Origin: Magnaporthiopsis rhizophila
Taxonomy: Eukaryota > Ascomycota > Sordariomycetes > Magnaporthales > Magnaporthaceae
Assembly (NCBI GenBank): GCA_003049465.1
Contig: PYSS01000110.1
Coordinates: 62,001-126,000 of the forward strand
Reading direction: 5' to 3'
DNA: 64,000 nt
The notes beneath the pieces are model-generated. The model was not told the DNA's origin. It did not search any database and saw only the letters and a list, made by a program, of their open reading frames with translations. Shown in pieces: positions 12,224-22,677 of this stretch (position 1 is the stretch's first letter; each line of letters begins with the position of its first letter). Both the position numbers and the translations under genes were made by a program.

Positions 12224-13789
12224 ATGAGGCAGCTACTTAAGACGCTGCCTCGCCTGCCGTATCCCGGCAGGGCATCGAGGCCCAGCTCTCTCATCCGGCG
12301 TCCGTTCCATACCGGCTCGGTAACTAGACAGCAGTCGGAAACAGGGGCAGACGCCGACACAGGGGTGCCCATCCGTCCTACATCGGCCCCCAAGACCGTG
12401 ATCGATATCAAACACATCCGCCAGAACCCAACACTCTATGAGCAAAACTGCATCGAGCGTAACTACAAGGCCCAGAGTGGCAACCCAGCACGCATAAACC
12501 AGCTTCATGAGCAATGGCAGGCCAAGCAGCGTGAGGGCCGTGCCCTGCGTGAGCGCTCCAACCTCCTGCGCCGAGAGCTGGCCAACCCGCCGTCTACACG
12601 AGATGAAGCCGAGGCCGAGGGCCACAGTGTCGAGCCGCGCGAGAAGCTCATCGAGGAAGCCCGTCAGCTCAAGGAACAGCTTTCAGAGATCGAGAACGCC
12701 GAGGCGAGCCTCACCCAGGAGATGGCCCGTCTCGCCGTGGCCCTGCCCAACCTGACAAGTGCCAACACTCCACGCGGCGAGGAGCCGCTAGTGCTCAGTT
12801 ACATCAACAACGATCCTGAGCAAGAGAGCAGCAGATTCTCCGAGTCGGACCGCGTGTGGCGCTCGCACGTCCATATTGGCTCCGAGCTGGGCCTCCTGGA
12901 CTTCGCTGGCGCCGCCTCCTCGTCCGGCTGGGGTTGGTATTATTTACTAAACGAGGGCGCCGAGCTCGAACAGGCACTGGTTCAGTATGCGCTCGCGGTC
13001 GCCACGCACCATGGCTGGTCCCAGGTCAGCCCGCCGTCCATCGTATACTCGCACATTGCCGACGCCTGCGGCTTCCAGCCACGAGACCAGAACGGCGAGA
13101 CACAGATATACACACTGGCACGGTCCACCGCCGATGCCGCACGCGGCAAGCCCGAGCTCTCCCTGACCGGCACCGCCGAGATCCCGCTGGCCGCCATGAA
13201 GGCCGACACTCAGCTCGAGGAGTCGGAGCTCCCGGCGCGCCGTGTGGCCGCCTCACGCTGCTACCGTGCCGAAGCGGGCGCCAGGGGGGCCGACACCAAG
13301 GGCCTCTACCGCGTCCACGAGTTCACAAAGGTCGAGATGTTCGCATGGTCGGCCCCGAGCGAGGCAGCGGCCGAGGAAGTTTTCGAGGAGATGCTCGACA
13401 TCCAGACCGAGATCCTGGGCTCGCTCGGCCTGCGCTGCCGCGTGCTCGAGATGCCCACCGCGGACCTGGGCGCGTCCGCCACGCGCAAGATCGACATCGA
13501 GGCCTTCTTCCCCTCTCGCCAGCAAAAGAACGACGGCTGGGGCGAAGTCACGTCCGCCAGCATCTGCACCGACTACCAAACCCGCCGCCTGTCCACACGA
13601 GTCCGCTTCGACGGCAAGATGACCTTCCCCTGGACCCTCAACGGCACCGCCCTCGCCGTGCCCCGCGTCGTTGCGGCCATTCTGGAAAACGGCTGGGACG
13701 AGAATTCCATGACGGTCAAGATCCCCGAGGTGCTCCGGCCCTGGATGAACGGCAAGGACAAGATTAGCGGCAAGCACAGGAGGAAGTGA
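12224..13789 (+). CDS. dia4: Seryl-tRNA synthetase, mitochondrial
   Basis: This is a single exon of 521 aa. It charges tRNA-Ser with serine in the mitochondrial matrix. The first ~35 residues lack acidic residues and are rich in Arg and Ser, as in a matrix-targeting signal. The N-terminal tRNA-binding helical hairpin spans about 60-180. The class II catalytic core follows, with motif 2 (RCYRAEAGARGADTKGLYR) near residue 344 and motif 3 (NGTALAVPRVVAAILENGW) near 472. The leader and bacterial-type motifs favour the organellar rather than the cytosolic enzyme, and the symbol follows yeast DIA4. The ATG at 12224 begins the targeting signal. Confidence 0.93.
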   Translation: MRQLLKTLPRLPYPGRASRPSSLIRRPFHTGSVTRQQSETGADADTGVPIRPTSAPKTVIDIKHIRQNPTLYEQNCIERNYKAQSGNPARINQLHEQWQAKQREGRALRERSNLLRRELANPPSTRDEAEAEGHSVEPREKLIEEARQLKEQLSEIENAEASLTQEMARLAVALPNLTSANTPRGEEPLVLSYINNDPEQESSRFSESDRVWRSHVHIGSELGLLDFAGAASSSGWGWYYLLNEGAELEQALVQYALAVATHHGWSQVSPPSIVYSHIADACGFQPRDQNGETQIYTLARSTADAARGKPELSLTGTAEIPLAAMKADTQLEESELPARRVAASRCYRAEAGARGADTKGLYRVHEFTKVEMFAWSAPSEAAAEEVFEEMLDIQTEILGSLGLRCRVLEMPTADLGASATRKIDIEAFFPSRQQKNDGWGEVTSASICTDYQTRRLSTRVRFDGKMTFPWTLNGTALAVPRVVAAILENGWDENSMTVKIPEVLRPWMNGKDKISGKHRRK

Positions 13790-15047
13790 AGAGAATGGAA
13801 ACATACCACAAGTACTTGATCCCGTTTTTGGGCTCAACCTGCATACACGAGACTGGACTCTGCCCCGGAGCCATGGCCAGGACAGTATGTTCATCGGCAC
13901 AAGAATGTTCTTGATACGCGTTTGCGTTTGAATTCAAGTATTTTACTCCAAGTAGCCCAGAACGTTCTACCGGATATCAAAAAATATACCCTCGAGATCC
14001 CACTCCCTAAGATTCCTTCTTCAGATCAGCATTCTTTGTGGTGACATCAAGAACATGCTCAAGACAGCTAGGTCAGGCCTAGTAAGACGGGAGAGAACTC
14101 TCCCTCACAAGATGCTCCGAGGCCATAGCAGAGAACCGGAAGCTCCGGTTCGATCATCGGTTATCAGAGTCGAGACTGGTAAAAGACACCTCATAATTAG
14201 TGCCTTCTGAGGGCGTCCCAAATAGGAGCCACCACTCTGCGTGACTCTGGGTCTCTGACGAGGAAGCAGACGGCCTTGGCCTTGTCTTGTGAGGGTACAG
14301 AGAGCACTCCTCAACACTTCTTATATCTAGCAGCTCTATAGCCAACAAGAACCGGGCACTGGAATGTTGCTTACGTAAGCATCACGAATGGTGGTGAGCT
14401 GCTAGCAACTATAGAGTTGTTAGGAGCTGGCACATTCAAGTGCCTTACCAGGAGTCACGAATGGTGCAGAGCTGTCAGATAGAGTAGTATGAGGTCGATT
14501 GCTCTACCTAGCTGTTTACTACCCGAGATATTTCAGATCATCTGTCCGCCAAAAAAAGAGTATCAAAGTGGAAAAAGAGAGGCGTGGTATCTGTCCACCT
14601 GCTTAGAAGAAGAACCCTCAACCAAAGATGGATTTAACTCCATGTCGCCATGCTAGAAAGACTGTGGCTGTTGGTGTGAGGCAGGCAGGATGGACAAGAC
14701 CTGATGAGAAGAGAGAATAAGAAACCGCCCCCCTCATGGGAAAAGATGGTTGACCGAAAAGAGAAGATGGAGAGCACCTCGAAAACCTGCCTTGCTCTCT
14801 CTCTCAGCAAAACACCAAGATCCACCACTCCGTGTTCGTCCTGGGGGGGACAAACAACAAGTATGAAAATCAACGCCAGCCCGGGAGAAGAAGCTTGGGG
14901 GCATGCTATCAGGTGCTCAACTTTTTCAACTCGGCCAAGTAGACTAGGTAGCTTCTCAAAGCTTGGCTCGCAGTCGATCCGAATGTTCGCACTAGGCTCC
15001 ATGGAAGAAGATGGTGGCGAAAGATCGAAGCTCCGGCTGAGGCTGAC
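13790..15047. other. Intergenic region, no gene recognised
   Basis: It is the 3' flank of SerRS and of the first Myb-like gene, which converge. A 115-codon frame at 14704-15051 and two short minus-strand frames near 14105-14350 show no domain and no splice support. Confidence 0.5.
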
Positions 15048-15768
15048 TTAGATGGCGGCGGCAGCGTCGAGATCGTCGATCCTAAAAAAAACCCGTGTTA
15101 GCAAAAAGCCCGCATGATGGAAAACGTGGTTAAGATGATATAGAATGTGTATAAAAGGAGACTAGGACTTACTCGTTCTTGACACCATCCAGCTGAAGAG
15201 GGTCTTCGAACTCGGTGGCCTCAGCCTTTGGCTTGGGCTCACGTTTCACCTTGGGCTTCTTCGAAGGCGTCTGGATAGCCTCCTCCGCCAGATCGTCGTC
15301 ATCTTGGACCGTCGCTACTGCCTTTGCCTTTCTCTTGGAACCGCTGGCGCCTCCGCCGCGTCCACCCCGCTTGGCAGGGGTCTTGGGGCCGCCATCGGCA
15401 CCGGCCGCGCCACCGCCAGGCTCCTTACGCTTCAGCTTCTGTAGATGCTGACTGTATATGTTGTTAGCTTTTCTGACGTACAAAATTTCTCTCGAGGTGC
15501 AAGACTGGTAGTTGGGTAACTTGAGTGCATGTATATAAAAAAAGGTCTGCTTGTGTGTGATGGGGGAGAGGCATGGGCGATGCTGGGAGAGGTGATATTG
15601 GGGGAGAAAGTACGTTGCGGCCTTAGCAGTGTATAGATAGCCATTCTGCTGGACCCGGGTGATGATATCCCGCCACTGTTGCTGTGTAGGGCTGCAAGTC
15701 TCCCACATGGCGACAAGCAGGTCACGATCTGCCTGCTCATTCCAGTTCTGGATCTGGCGGCCGGACAT
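15048..15768 (-). CDS. Myb-like DNA-binding protein, array member A (complete)
   Basis: Three exons, 15768-15614, 15451-15173 and 15081-15048, give 155 aa. Exon 1 is 155 nt and encodes a SANT/Myb-like helical domain: NWNEQADRDLL opens helix 1, QQQWRDIITRVQ is the middle helix, and GYLYTAKAA enters the recognition helix. The phase-2 intron has a CTAAC branch site, and splicing completes the helix as TQHLQKLKRKE. The tail holds basic nuclear-signal-like runs (KRGGRGGG, KKPKVKREPKPK) and an acidic DDDD patch. The second intron, also phase 2, has a donor whose own bases form a stop in the unspliced frame; splicing adds IDDLDAAAAI. Likely a small nuclear DNA-binding protein; targets are unknown. 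It is the best preserved of five tandem copies. Confidence 0.8.
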
Positions 15769-15959
15769 CTTGGTGATGGACGAGAAGAAGGGAATAGCTG
15801 GTCTCCTTATGCTCAAGAAGAAAGATGCGGCTGACTGAGCCTGGATGGTGATGTGTTGATAGAGTTGATGGCGAGAAGAAATAAGGTGACGAGTAGGAAG
15901 AAGAAGATGACGAGAAGAAAGACGATGACGAGAAGAATCTAGTTTTTGGAGGGCTAGTT

Positions 15960-16333
15960 TCAGGTTGGAAGGGAAGAGGAAGGAACGTGGTGGATGGTAG
16001 GTGGTGGATGGTAGGTGGTGGATGGTAGTTGCTTCCTTTGGAAAAAAAAAAAAAAGTTGAGCGTCTATGGTGGGAAGATGGAAGCTGAGGGGTTGCTCGA
16101 ACAAAACCCTGGTGGAAGCCACAAAACGGAAAAGGAAAATAAGACGTGAAAAACACGAATATGAAATGGAACGCATACATAGCTGCACTCTGGGTATAAT
16201 TATAACCCTGGCCTTGAACGGTCTCCATGATATTGATCCACTGCTCGGTAGTAGGGGGCGCATGCTCAAGTACGGCTTGCAAAAGTGCCGTATGGGCCTT
16301 GTCATCCCAGGTAGTACGGCCAGTGGAAGACAT
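15960..16333 (-). CDS. Myb-like protein, array member B (shortened)
   Basis: Exon 1 (16333-16179) is 155 nt, the same length and phase as in member A. It encodes a clear Myb-like domain: TWDDKAHTALLQAVLE, EQWINIMETVQ, then GYNYTQSAA. The best second exon starts at 16035 after a T-rich tract and CCAAAG. It gives only 25 further residues (KQLPS, then low-complexity Pro/Thr/His sequence) before a TGA at 15960. The conserved post-intron QKLKRK part is missing, so the third helix is incomplete. The tail is made by a tandem CCACCTACCATC repeat. It may be a decaying copy. The second exon is uncertain; the first is well supported. Confidence 0.5.
15980..16029. repeat. Short tandem repeat, about 14-15 bp units
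   Basis: Units resembling GTAGGTGGTGGATG repeat two to three times on the plus strand. They lie inside the proposed second exon of array member B and encode its Pro/Thr/His tail. Confidence 0.6.
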
Positions 16334-16559
16334 TGTGGCAAGGTACGAGTCGAGTTTTGGTGTTGAGGCAAGTTGAAGTGGTGACTGGTTGTTTTGTGTT
16401 GATGATGTGTGTTCGTACGGGCGGTGGAGATGGGGGAGAGTAAGAGGCATCCCACAACTTGTGCAGAAGTTGTTAAATACCATAGAGGTGGGGCCGACTG
16501 GGCGCGGGGTCGAGAGCGGCGGCTAGTGAGGCAAAGATGATAGAGAGGTGAGAGAGAGA

Positions 16560-16774
16560 GGTGCTGGCGCTGTCTGGGCAAAAAACGGAAGCGGGGGGTT
16601 TGGTAATTACTCCAGAGCTCGCTTTGTAACCCTGTATCCGTAATTCTGCATCTGCTGCAACAGAGAGTTCACAACGTCTGATGTGAGCACGCCACGAACC
16701 ACAAGGGCCCGCAGCATGTCTTCGTGCAGTCCTGGAGCGGCCCAGTCTTGCTGGAGAGTTCCAGGAGCAGGCAT
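16560..16774 (-). CDS. Myb-like protein, array member C (divergent, 3' end unclear)
   Basis: Exon 1 (16774-16611) encodes a diverged Myb-like domain: LHEDMLRALV, then DVVNSLLQQMQNYGYRVTKRALE. It ends in a phase-2 GTAATT donor, like the other members. The likely acceptor is CCCAG, with exon 2 starting at 16573 and reading QRQHL, which matches the expected RQH start of the helix. After that the frame is serine/proline-rich and stays open for about 1.4 kb through members B and A, so its true 3' end cannot be set; the end given here is arbitrary. An upstream ATG at 16855 would add 27 residues. It could be a pseudogene. Confidence 0.4.
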
Positions 16775-16856
16775 CTCGCCTTTCAGAGCAGACGGGAAGA
16801 GGAGAAATATACGGAAGAGACGGGCAGCTGATATATACGGGATATACACCAGCATC

Positions 16857-16947
16857 TCAGAGGCAGAGATGGAAGATTTGAGAAGCGCCTGCTTTGATGT
16901 TGATAGTTGGTGTTCTTTGCGGGAACGAGGGGGACACGCAAGGGGAG

Positions 16948-16993
<46 letters not shown>

Positions 16994-16994
16994 N

Positions 16995-17035
<41 letters not shown>

Positions 17036-17191
17036 ACGAGGCAGAGGTCCCTACCGTATGGCATCCCACGTCATATCATGGCCCCGGCCCCTAAGGAACT
17101 CGACAATCTGGGCCTGCTGATCCTTGGTGGGAGGGTTCAAATAGAAGAACGCCTCCATCAGATCACCCTTGATGTCCTCGAAGCGGGGCAT
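16857..17191 (-). CDS. Myb-like protein, array member D (short)
   Basis: Exon 1 (17191-17055, 137 nt) encodes MPRFEDIKGDLMEAFFYLN, then KDQQAQIVEFLRGRGHDMTW and DAIR, a weak Myb-like domain. It ends in a phase-2 GTAGGG donor. The acceptor CGCAAAG puts exon 2 at 16914-16857, giving 64 aa that end in TPTINIKAG and a short hydrophobic tail. The 140-bp intron contains an 80-base homopolymer with one undetermined base, so its length is unreliable. It resembles member E most closely (DMTWDAIR against DITWNGIR). It may be a small functional protein or a remnant. Confidence 0.45.
16953..17034. repeat. Poly-A/T homopolymer with an undetermined base
   Basis: A run of about 80 A residues on the plus strand is broken only by a G at 16993 and an N at 16994. 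It falls in the intron of array member D. The N suggests two sequence ends were joined across a homopolymer, so the real length is unknown. Confidence 0.9.
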
Positions 17192-17430
17192 GATTGGTAT
17201 AATTTGCGACGATGCAGGTGGCTGTTGAGGATGTCGAGGATAAAGGGGCTTGGTATGGCTTCGTATGTGATAAATTTGTTTGAAAGACAGACGGACAGGG
17301 TTGGTTGATAGATGGTTTGATGTTGGGTTGTGCGCGGCAGATGTGGCAGTGACTTAGGCGGGAGAGTGGTTCGGAATGCAGCGGGAGGACCCGAGATGGA
17401 AGGAGATAGAAGGGTGGGGTTCCACTCGCG

Positions 17431-17648
17431 CTAGAGGTGCCTTGAAATGTAGGCAACTGCCGAGGCAGACTTGCCGACTCTGATGGCACTTACCGGATTC
17501 CGTTCCAGGTGATGTCTGGAAAGCCGTTCTCCTTCATCAGGGACACCACGCTGTCCTTGTGCTCCTGCGTCAGGCTCTCGGTGCTCAATACGCTGAAGAT
17601 GGACGTGCAGAGGCACGCCAGCGCCTTGTCGTCCCACTTGGTAGGCAT
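17431..17648 (-). CDS. Myb-like protein, array member E (short)
   Basis: Exon 1 (17648-17494) is 155 nt, the length seen in members A, B and I. It encodes MPTKWDDKALACLCTSIFS, then TQEHKDSVVSLMKENGFPDI and TWNGIR. The donor CG|GTAAGT is phase 2. The nearest good acceptor (TTTCAAG) gives exon 2 at 17440-17431, which reads HL and stops. The 54-aa product has two of the three helices and lacks the basic QKLKRK segment. Either the protein is truncated or a more distant exon is used. Confidence 0.5.
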
Positions 17649-18615
17649 CTTGAAGAGCAGGTGACTGGCCGTGAGGGCGATGCTAAGATTCTTGGGGTCT
17701 CGAAGTGAAGAGAGAACTGGGATGGTGTTTATGGTCCAGAAATGGTGATTGGACTTGGCCGCGATAGTGACTGGTAGTTTGTTGCTGTAGATTGTCTGGT
17801 GGGTGGCTGGGTTGCGCTGGTTCCAGATGAGGATCCGAGGGAGAAGCAGAGAGGAAGGGAGGTTATATATTCCAAACGGCAGACGAGTTCCCAGGCAGTA
17901 TCTATTCCACTCCTTTGTTTTCTCCCCATAAATATGTTCAGCCTTTCGCCCAGTATTAATAAAAGGCGTAAATTGAAGCCAACGCCTGGCAGTTTCGCGA
18001 AATCTCCAGAAACCCGTTGTTGCTCAGATTGCGCACACGATGCACCTCCTCTTGCGGAGACCTGGGCCCCTTACACAGCACCCTTAGCAGTCATATACCT
18101 GGGGAAGAGGATGTAGAGGGATCATCACATGCGTATGGGCGCCGCGTCAACTATACATCACGTCCTTGGGAGGTTCGCTTCCAACTTCGTGTCCGTGGAA
18201 ACTTCATCAACATTGGGCGCGTGCCCGGTCTAACTAACCAAAAAGCTACCGAGATAAACACATAAGCCAGGTAATAGCGCAATGTCTTGCGCTGAGTAAT
18301 CTCGTCAACATTGACTCCTCGCAGCTCGCAGCAAGATAAACAAGAACTGGGATATATGAACGTATCCAGCCTCCCCAGCCCGGGACGGAATGGGCGTGTG
18401 GAGCAGGTAGGTAGGGTTCGAGCCTCTCAGGATGTGATCCTCACTATGATTCCTCCATGTCGCCACACGTTAAGTGGTGGCAGAGGTTGAACCACCAACG
18501 GCTGGCTTAAATCTCTAGGCATCGTCGCTTGCGACGCCCAGATGTATGAGGACCCGGCAGTGTTGCGGCCATCAGCAGCGAGACTTATAACTATCAGGCC
18601 TCTCCATAGCCGAAT
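17649..18615. other. Intergenic region between array members E and F
   Basis: No gene is recognised. A plus-strand frame at 18017-18265 ends in a protein-like stretch (YGRRVNYTSRPWEVRFQLRV) but has no domain I know and no clear start. Confidence 0.4.
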
Positions 18616-19803
18616 CTAGAGCGGGCGTCTGTTAGAGAAACCTGCCAGCCTGGAGCAGGTGTGGAGAGCGGCTGAACGGGAAGGCCAGTGGCGACTCACT
18701 CCTGTGCGTAATGATCAACTGCGGATTGGTTGTTGGCGGCGGCCAGTGCGCTGAGAACAACAGCCTCGTCCTCCAGCGAAGGGTCAGTGCCATCATCAAG
18801 CCGAGGTCTTTTGACTTCGTGCTCGTCGGTTGGGTCACCTGTGGGATCGAAATCGAGGACATCATGGTGCAAGGGCGTCATCATTGGTGCCGGAGGCGGA
18901 GCTGGGGGTGGTGGACCCGCCACCACAGGAGTCAAGGGGATTTCCGGCTCCGGTTGAACGGCTGCAATGGTCTGTTCCGGGTCCTCAGACTGCTGGCCTG
19001 GAAGCTTCCGGGGTCTCCCTCGGCCGGGACCCGGACGGCGTGTGATGGGGTTCAGGGTCGGGTCGGCCCTGCGAGGGTTGTTGTCACCTAGCCCGTTGGT
19101 ATCTGTCTTGTTCTGGGCCCGCCGCAGCCCCTGGAAGTGTTGACTATGTGGCGGGACAGGCTGTGGCGTCAGCAGGTGCAAGGAGTGTGATTTTCTGTCC
19201 TATTTCGGGTATTCTTTTTTTTTTCTTCTTCGAAATTCGTTCTTCGTCACTGCATCATGCGGATGGGATTTGGTGACTCCCATTGCCGAACCACCATCCG
19301 TGGTCGACGGCAACAATCGTGCAGACGACTAACACACCACCAAATATCACATAATACTAATTGCAAGCCGCACTCACGGTCCGCAAATCCGACCACCCCA
19401 TCACATGTCGCATCGAGTTGTGGCGCAGATGCAGGATAGATACATCAAAAATGACAGATAACAGCGGAAGATATAGGAGGGCGCCAGGATGGCAGGCGGT
19501 GTCGCAGCGGGGAGACGGATGCAGAAAAAGAATGCCATTGTGCAGGAGCAAGCAGGTGTGAGGGTGCGTGCGTGGACGGGTGGGTAATAGGCCTGTGGCT
19601 CAGGGCTGCAGCAGGGAAGGGCGAGATACACAGCGCGGTAACAGGACTTACCGACATCCCTCGTTGGTGAAGCCGTAGCCCAGACTGCGCATGTGGTTGC
19701 CAATTGTGGTCCATTCGGAGCCGCTGATGACGCCGATGTTCTTGACCGACAGGATGGTGAAAAACAAGTCCTTGTCGGCTCTATCGTTCCAGTTCTTGTT
19801 CAT
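18616..19803 (-). CDS. Myb-like DNA-binding protein with AT-hook, array member F
   Basis: Three exons, 19803-19652, 19143-18700 and 18628-18616, give 202 aa. Exon 1 (152 nt) encodes NWNDRADKDLFFTILSVKN, then SEWTTIGNHMRSLGYGFT and NEGC; splicing across a 508-bp phase-2 intron completes the helix as RQHFQGLRRAQNK. The tail carries an AT-hook core, GRGRPRK, then a proline-rich PPPPAPPPAP run, an acidic segment and a KRPRL nuclear-signal-like motif. The last exon is 13 nt and adds RPL. As in member A, the donor of the last intron itself forms the stop of the unspliced frame. The AT-hook supports DNA binding in the nucleus; target genes are unknown. Confidence 0.75.
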
Positions 19804-21728
19804 CTTGCCGTGTCGTCCGACCGAAGGCGGCGAAAGGAGACGGCCGATTGAGTCGTCCACCACGTGCTGGCGATTGGTAAGGGATTTGGTAGAGGAGCTG
19901 GGGACGGCGCCAGATGCCGCTGCCGCGAGAGGGGTTCAACCGGCGGGCCTGCGACAAGGCCCGTGCGTTAATGCAGCCATCACGTGCTACTGCTGACTGA
20001 GCTGCGATCTACATGTCATTCCTCTTCCAGGCTGGATGAAGGAGGGAGGACAGGACACCTGTCTGCCAATTTTCCCTATTGCGACACCGATGTGGCCCAA
20101 AATCCAAGGCAGCAACACAGAGCGGATATGGAAGCGACACGAGACACGAATCTGGTGGCGGCATGGGATCCATTCCATTAAAAGTCTCGACTGGGGTAGC
20201 CAAAGGCAATCAGGCAGCATTTTCAGGCACCCACCCGTCTCTCCATTAAAACCCCTGCACCAGATCATGTGCTTTGGTGCCAATATCGCGTTGCGCCAGC
20301 ATTTACGGCGCAGCTGACGGCGCACAGTGTCGCGTCCGGACCCGCCAACCCCCCTCTTTTTTCATATTTGCTTTTCTTCCCCCAGCCAAAGCGCGCCAGA
20401 CCGCCGCCCAGCCTCCCTATTTCAGACAGGCCCCCTGTGCACGATGCATCCACGATGACTCGAATGAGTCACTCGTTTCAAGCGACCGGCTCTGCGCAAT
20501 CATCCCTCGCAAGCCTTGCCAGGGGGCTGCCTTTGATTGGAGAGCGAGCAGCTGGGCGGGACCGTATGCGCTGTTTGCTCGCCCGCACCTGCATTCAATC
20601 TTCTTCTCGCTCTGCTCTGTTCACGTACCCGCCTCGGTCTGCTTGCTCATTTTGTTTGCCTGCAACCGATGTCTGTCACACTTGCGCATCCCTTGCGCCG
20701 GATCAGCCAAGAAAGCAGGTGGAATTGTGAATGACCACCGGACTTGGAGGGGGCGCGGCCGAACTAGACACGGAAAGGGCAAGGGGTGTGAGTGAGTGTC
20801 GACAGGGGTGACCATGTCGCGGACCACCTACCACTTTACGCGGGCTGCGCGTCGCCCACTCCCCTCACCCCACCACATCCGTCCGTCACATCGGTCCTTT
20901 CGTCGTCTGCCTTTGCCTTTGAGGGGGTGCGACGGCGGTTTTGCTGCCAGGCACAAGCGTCGCACGCCGTCGCCACCCACACCTTGGGCTGGCTGCCTGG
21001 ACAACCAAACTTGGCCCCTCGCCGAGTATACAATGACGCTCGAAGACGGCTCGAGCGGGCTGCTCTTCCTCGTCTATCCCTCCATCTCACACCTTGTCTC
21101 CGCCCACATGCTCGCCAGCCTGCCCTGCCTGTGAATCGGGATCTCGCCAGGCCTTTTAAGCGCACGAGACAAACAGCTCTAATTAAAGTGCGCCCGCTAC
21201 GCATGCGGGTTGGGCTCCTCCTACTGTTTGGCCACTGCTCCACCTCGGGACCAGCTCTGCCCTCGTCGCAGAGATACAAATTACCCCATCTGGCGGTTCC
21301 GGGCCCGCGCTCCTGTCCCTCCATTGCCTTGTCTCTTAGCGCAGGAGCCTGTCCTTGGTCTAGTCACAGCGCTTCTCCAGCACTGTGTGCCTCAGGGAGG
21401 GGAAAGCAAGAATCGAGAGCATATATCTTTCAGCCGTCCCCCCATCCTTCCAGCCGCAGCACCGGTCATATCTACCCAAGTGTGCCTGTCCGTCTTCCCG
21501 TGATTTTCTTGCTCTTTATAATCTCGCCTCCCGCCGCCATCCTCCTTCTCCGTTGCCTCAGGCTAGATCAACCCTCCATCTTCCTCTTCTCTCGTTTTCC
21601 TGTTCGTGTCGCCTATAACCTATCTATGCTACAATCACGCCTGCCATTTCACACGTAAACGACCTTCACAGGCTACTTCCCGGCGAAGCGCACCTGCCGG
21701 TCGGCCATAGATCAGAGTAATATCAGCC
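19804..21728. promoter_or_regulatory. Divergent upstream region of member F and the plus-strand Myb-like gene
   Basis: The start codons at 19803 and 21729 face away from each other. The stretch contains a pyrimidine-rich leader at about 21400-21660. A 288-codon frame ending at 21658 lacks an ATG start, a domain and protein-like composition, and I take it as leader sequence. Confidence 0.45.
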
Positions 21729-22677
21729 ATGACCGCCAACTCCGACAACGCCATGGCGAGGTTCCTGTTCGCAATCCTGCGGCAGAAATGTCTCAAGGAT
21801 GTAAGTGATTGAAAAACAGCTCTCCTGCCAACAACCACCGCTAGTCTTCGCGAGTTCATGATGAGAGCCCTTCTGACATGACGTCCAACCTCTCTAGATC
21901 GACTGGAACAAGGTCGCCTCGGATCCTGTGCTTCTCCAGCCCATCACAAATGGCCACGCTGCGAGGATGCGGTACAGCCGCTTTCGCTCCTCGATGCTCG
22001 GTATCGAGCCACAGCGGCGCAACCGTACGGCAGGCAACAGCTCACGTGTCACCAAGAGCAAGAAGGACAAGGACGCAAAGCTGGACAAGGCGCCCAAGGC
22101 CAAGAGTGGTGACAGTCTCGACGATGCCCCTGAAACTCAAGACGAGGGCGCTGCGGACTCGATCCCCAGCCGCTCTTCGTCTGTCAAAGTCAAGCACGAA
22201 ATCAGTCCTCTCGTGCTGGAGAGCCAAGTCACCCCTTGTTCGCCGCCGGCAACGACCACGGGCCCATTCCCCGACAACCGCGTCCAGTTCCAGAACCGCC
22301 TCATGACCCCCTGCAGCGACACCGATGTCATCATGGCTCCTCAAAACTATGCCGGCAGCCCAGTCAGCGATGTTTTGCACCCGGAGCCATTCGACTTCCC
22401 AGCGCCGGGACATTGTGGCAACAGCAACGACCATGGATCATGGCACCACCACAGCCCGACATACACCACCTTTGGGGTGGCCTACGAGTTGGACAACTAT
22501 TCGGTGAACTTCTCTGAGCATCCCAGCCCACAGGACCAACACCGCCCCTACCACCAGCAGCACCAGCAGCACGAGCAGTCCCAGGGGCTGTGCGTCCCTT
22601 CAGCCGTCATGGACCCTGATCACAGCCATGCAAGCGTGAAGCAGGAGACCTGGGACAGCCAGTACCACGCTATCTGA
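21729..22677 (+). CDS. Fungal Myb-like DNA-binding protein, second type (G)
   Basis: Two exons, 21729-21800 and 21898-22677 (phase 0, GTAAGT..CTAG), give 283 aa. The N-terminal ~60 residues match a Myb-like domain common in filamentous fungi (Pfam Myb_DNA-bind_8-like): ARFLFAILRQKCLKDIDWNK, then VASDP and NGHAARMRYSRFRSSMLG. The intron falls right before DWNKVA. A lysine-rich stretch near residue 80 could be a nuclear signal. The rest is disordered and rich in Pro, Ser, His and Gln, with a HQQHQQHEQSQ run near the end, as in transcription activators. The domain start is strongly conserved in Sordariomycetes as I remember it. The target is unknown. Confidence 0.82.

Noticed and set aside
12856..13767. 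A 303-codon alternative frame in SerRS
   Set aside because: It is Arg/Pro-rich shadow sequence; the SerRS catalytic motifs are in the other frame.
14704..15051. A 115-codon frame next to member A
   Set aside because: It overlaps member A's last exon on the other strand and has no domain.
15169..16581. A 470-codon minus-strand frame as one protein
   Set aside because: It lacks a fitting start, is Ser/His/Pro-rich noise over much of its length, and contains the introns of array members A and B. The spliced Myb-like models explain the conserved parts better.
18411..18440. A GGTTCGAGCC box as part of a tRNA gene
   Set aside because: No matching A box or cloverleaf stems could be found upstream.
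20792..21658. A 288-codon plus-strand frame upstream of gene G
   Set aside because: It begins without ATG, has no domain and lies in a pyrimidine-rich leader.
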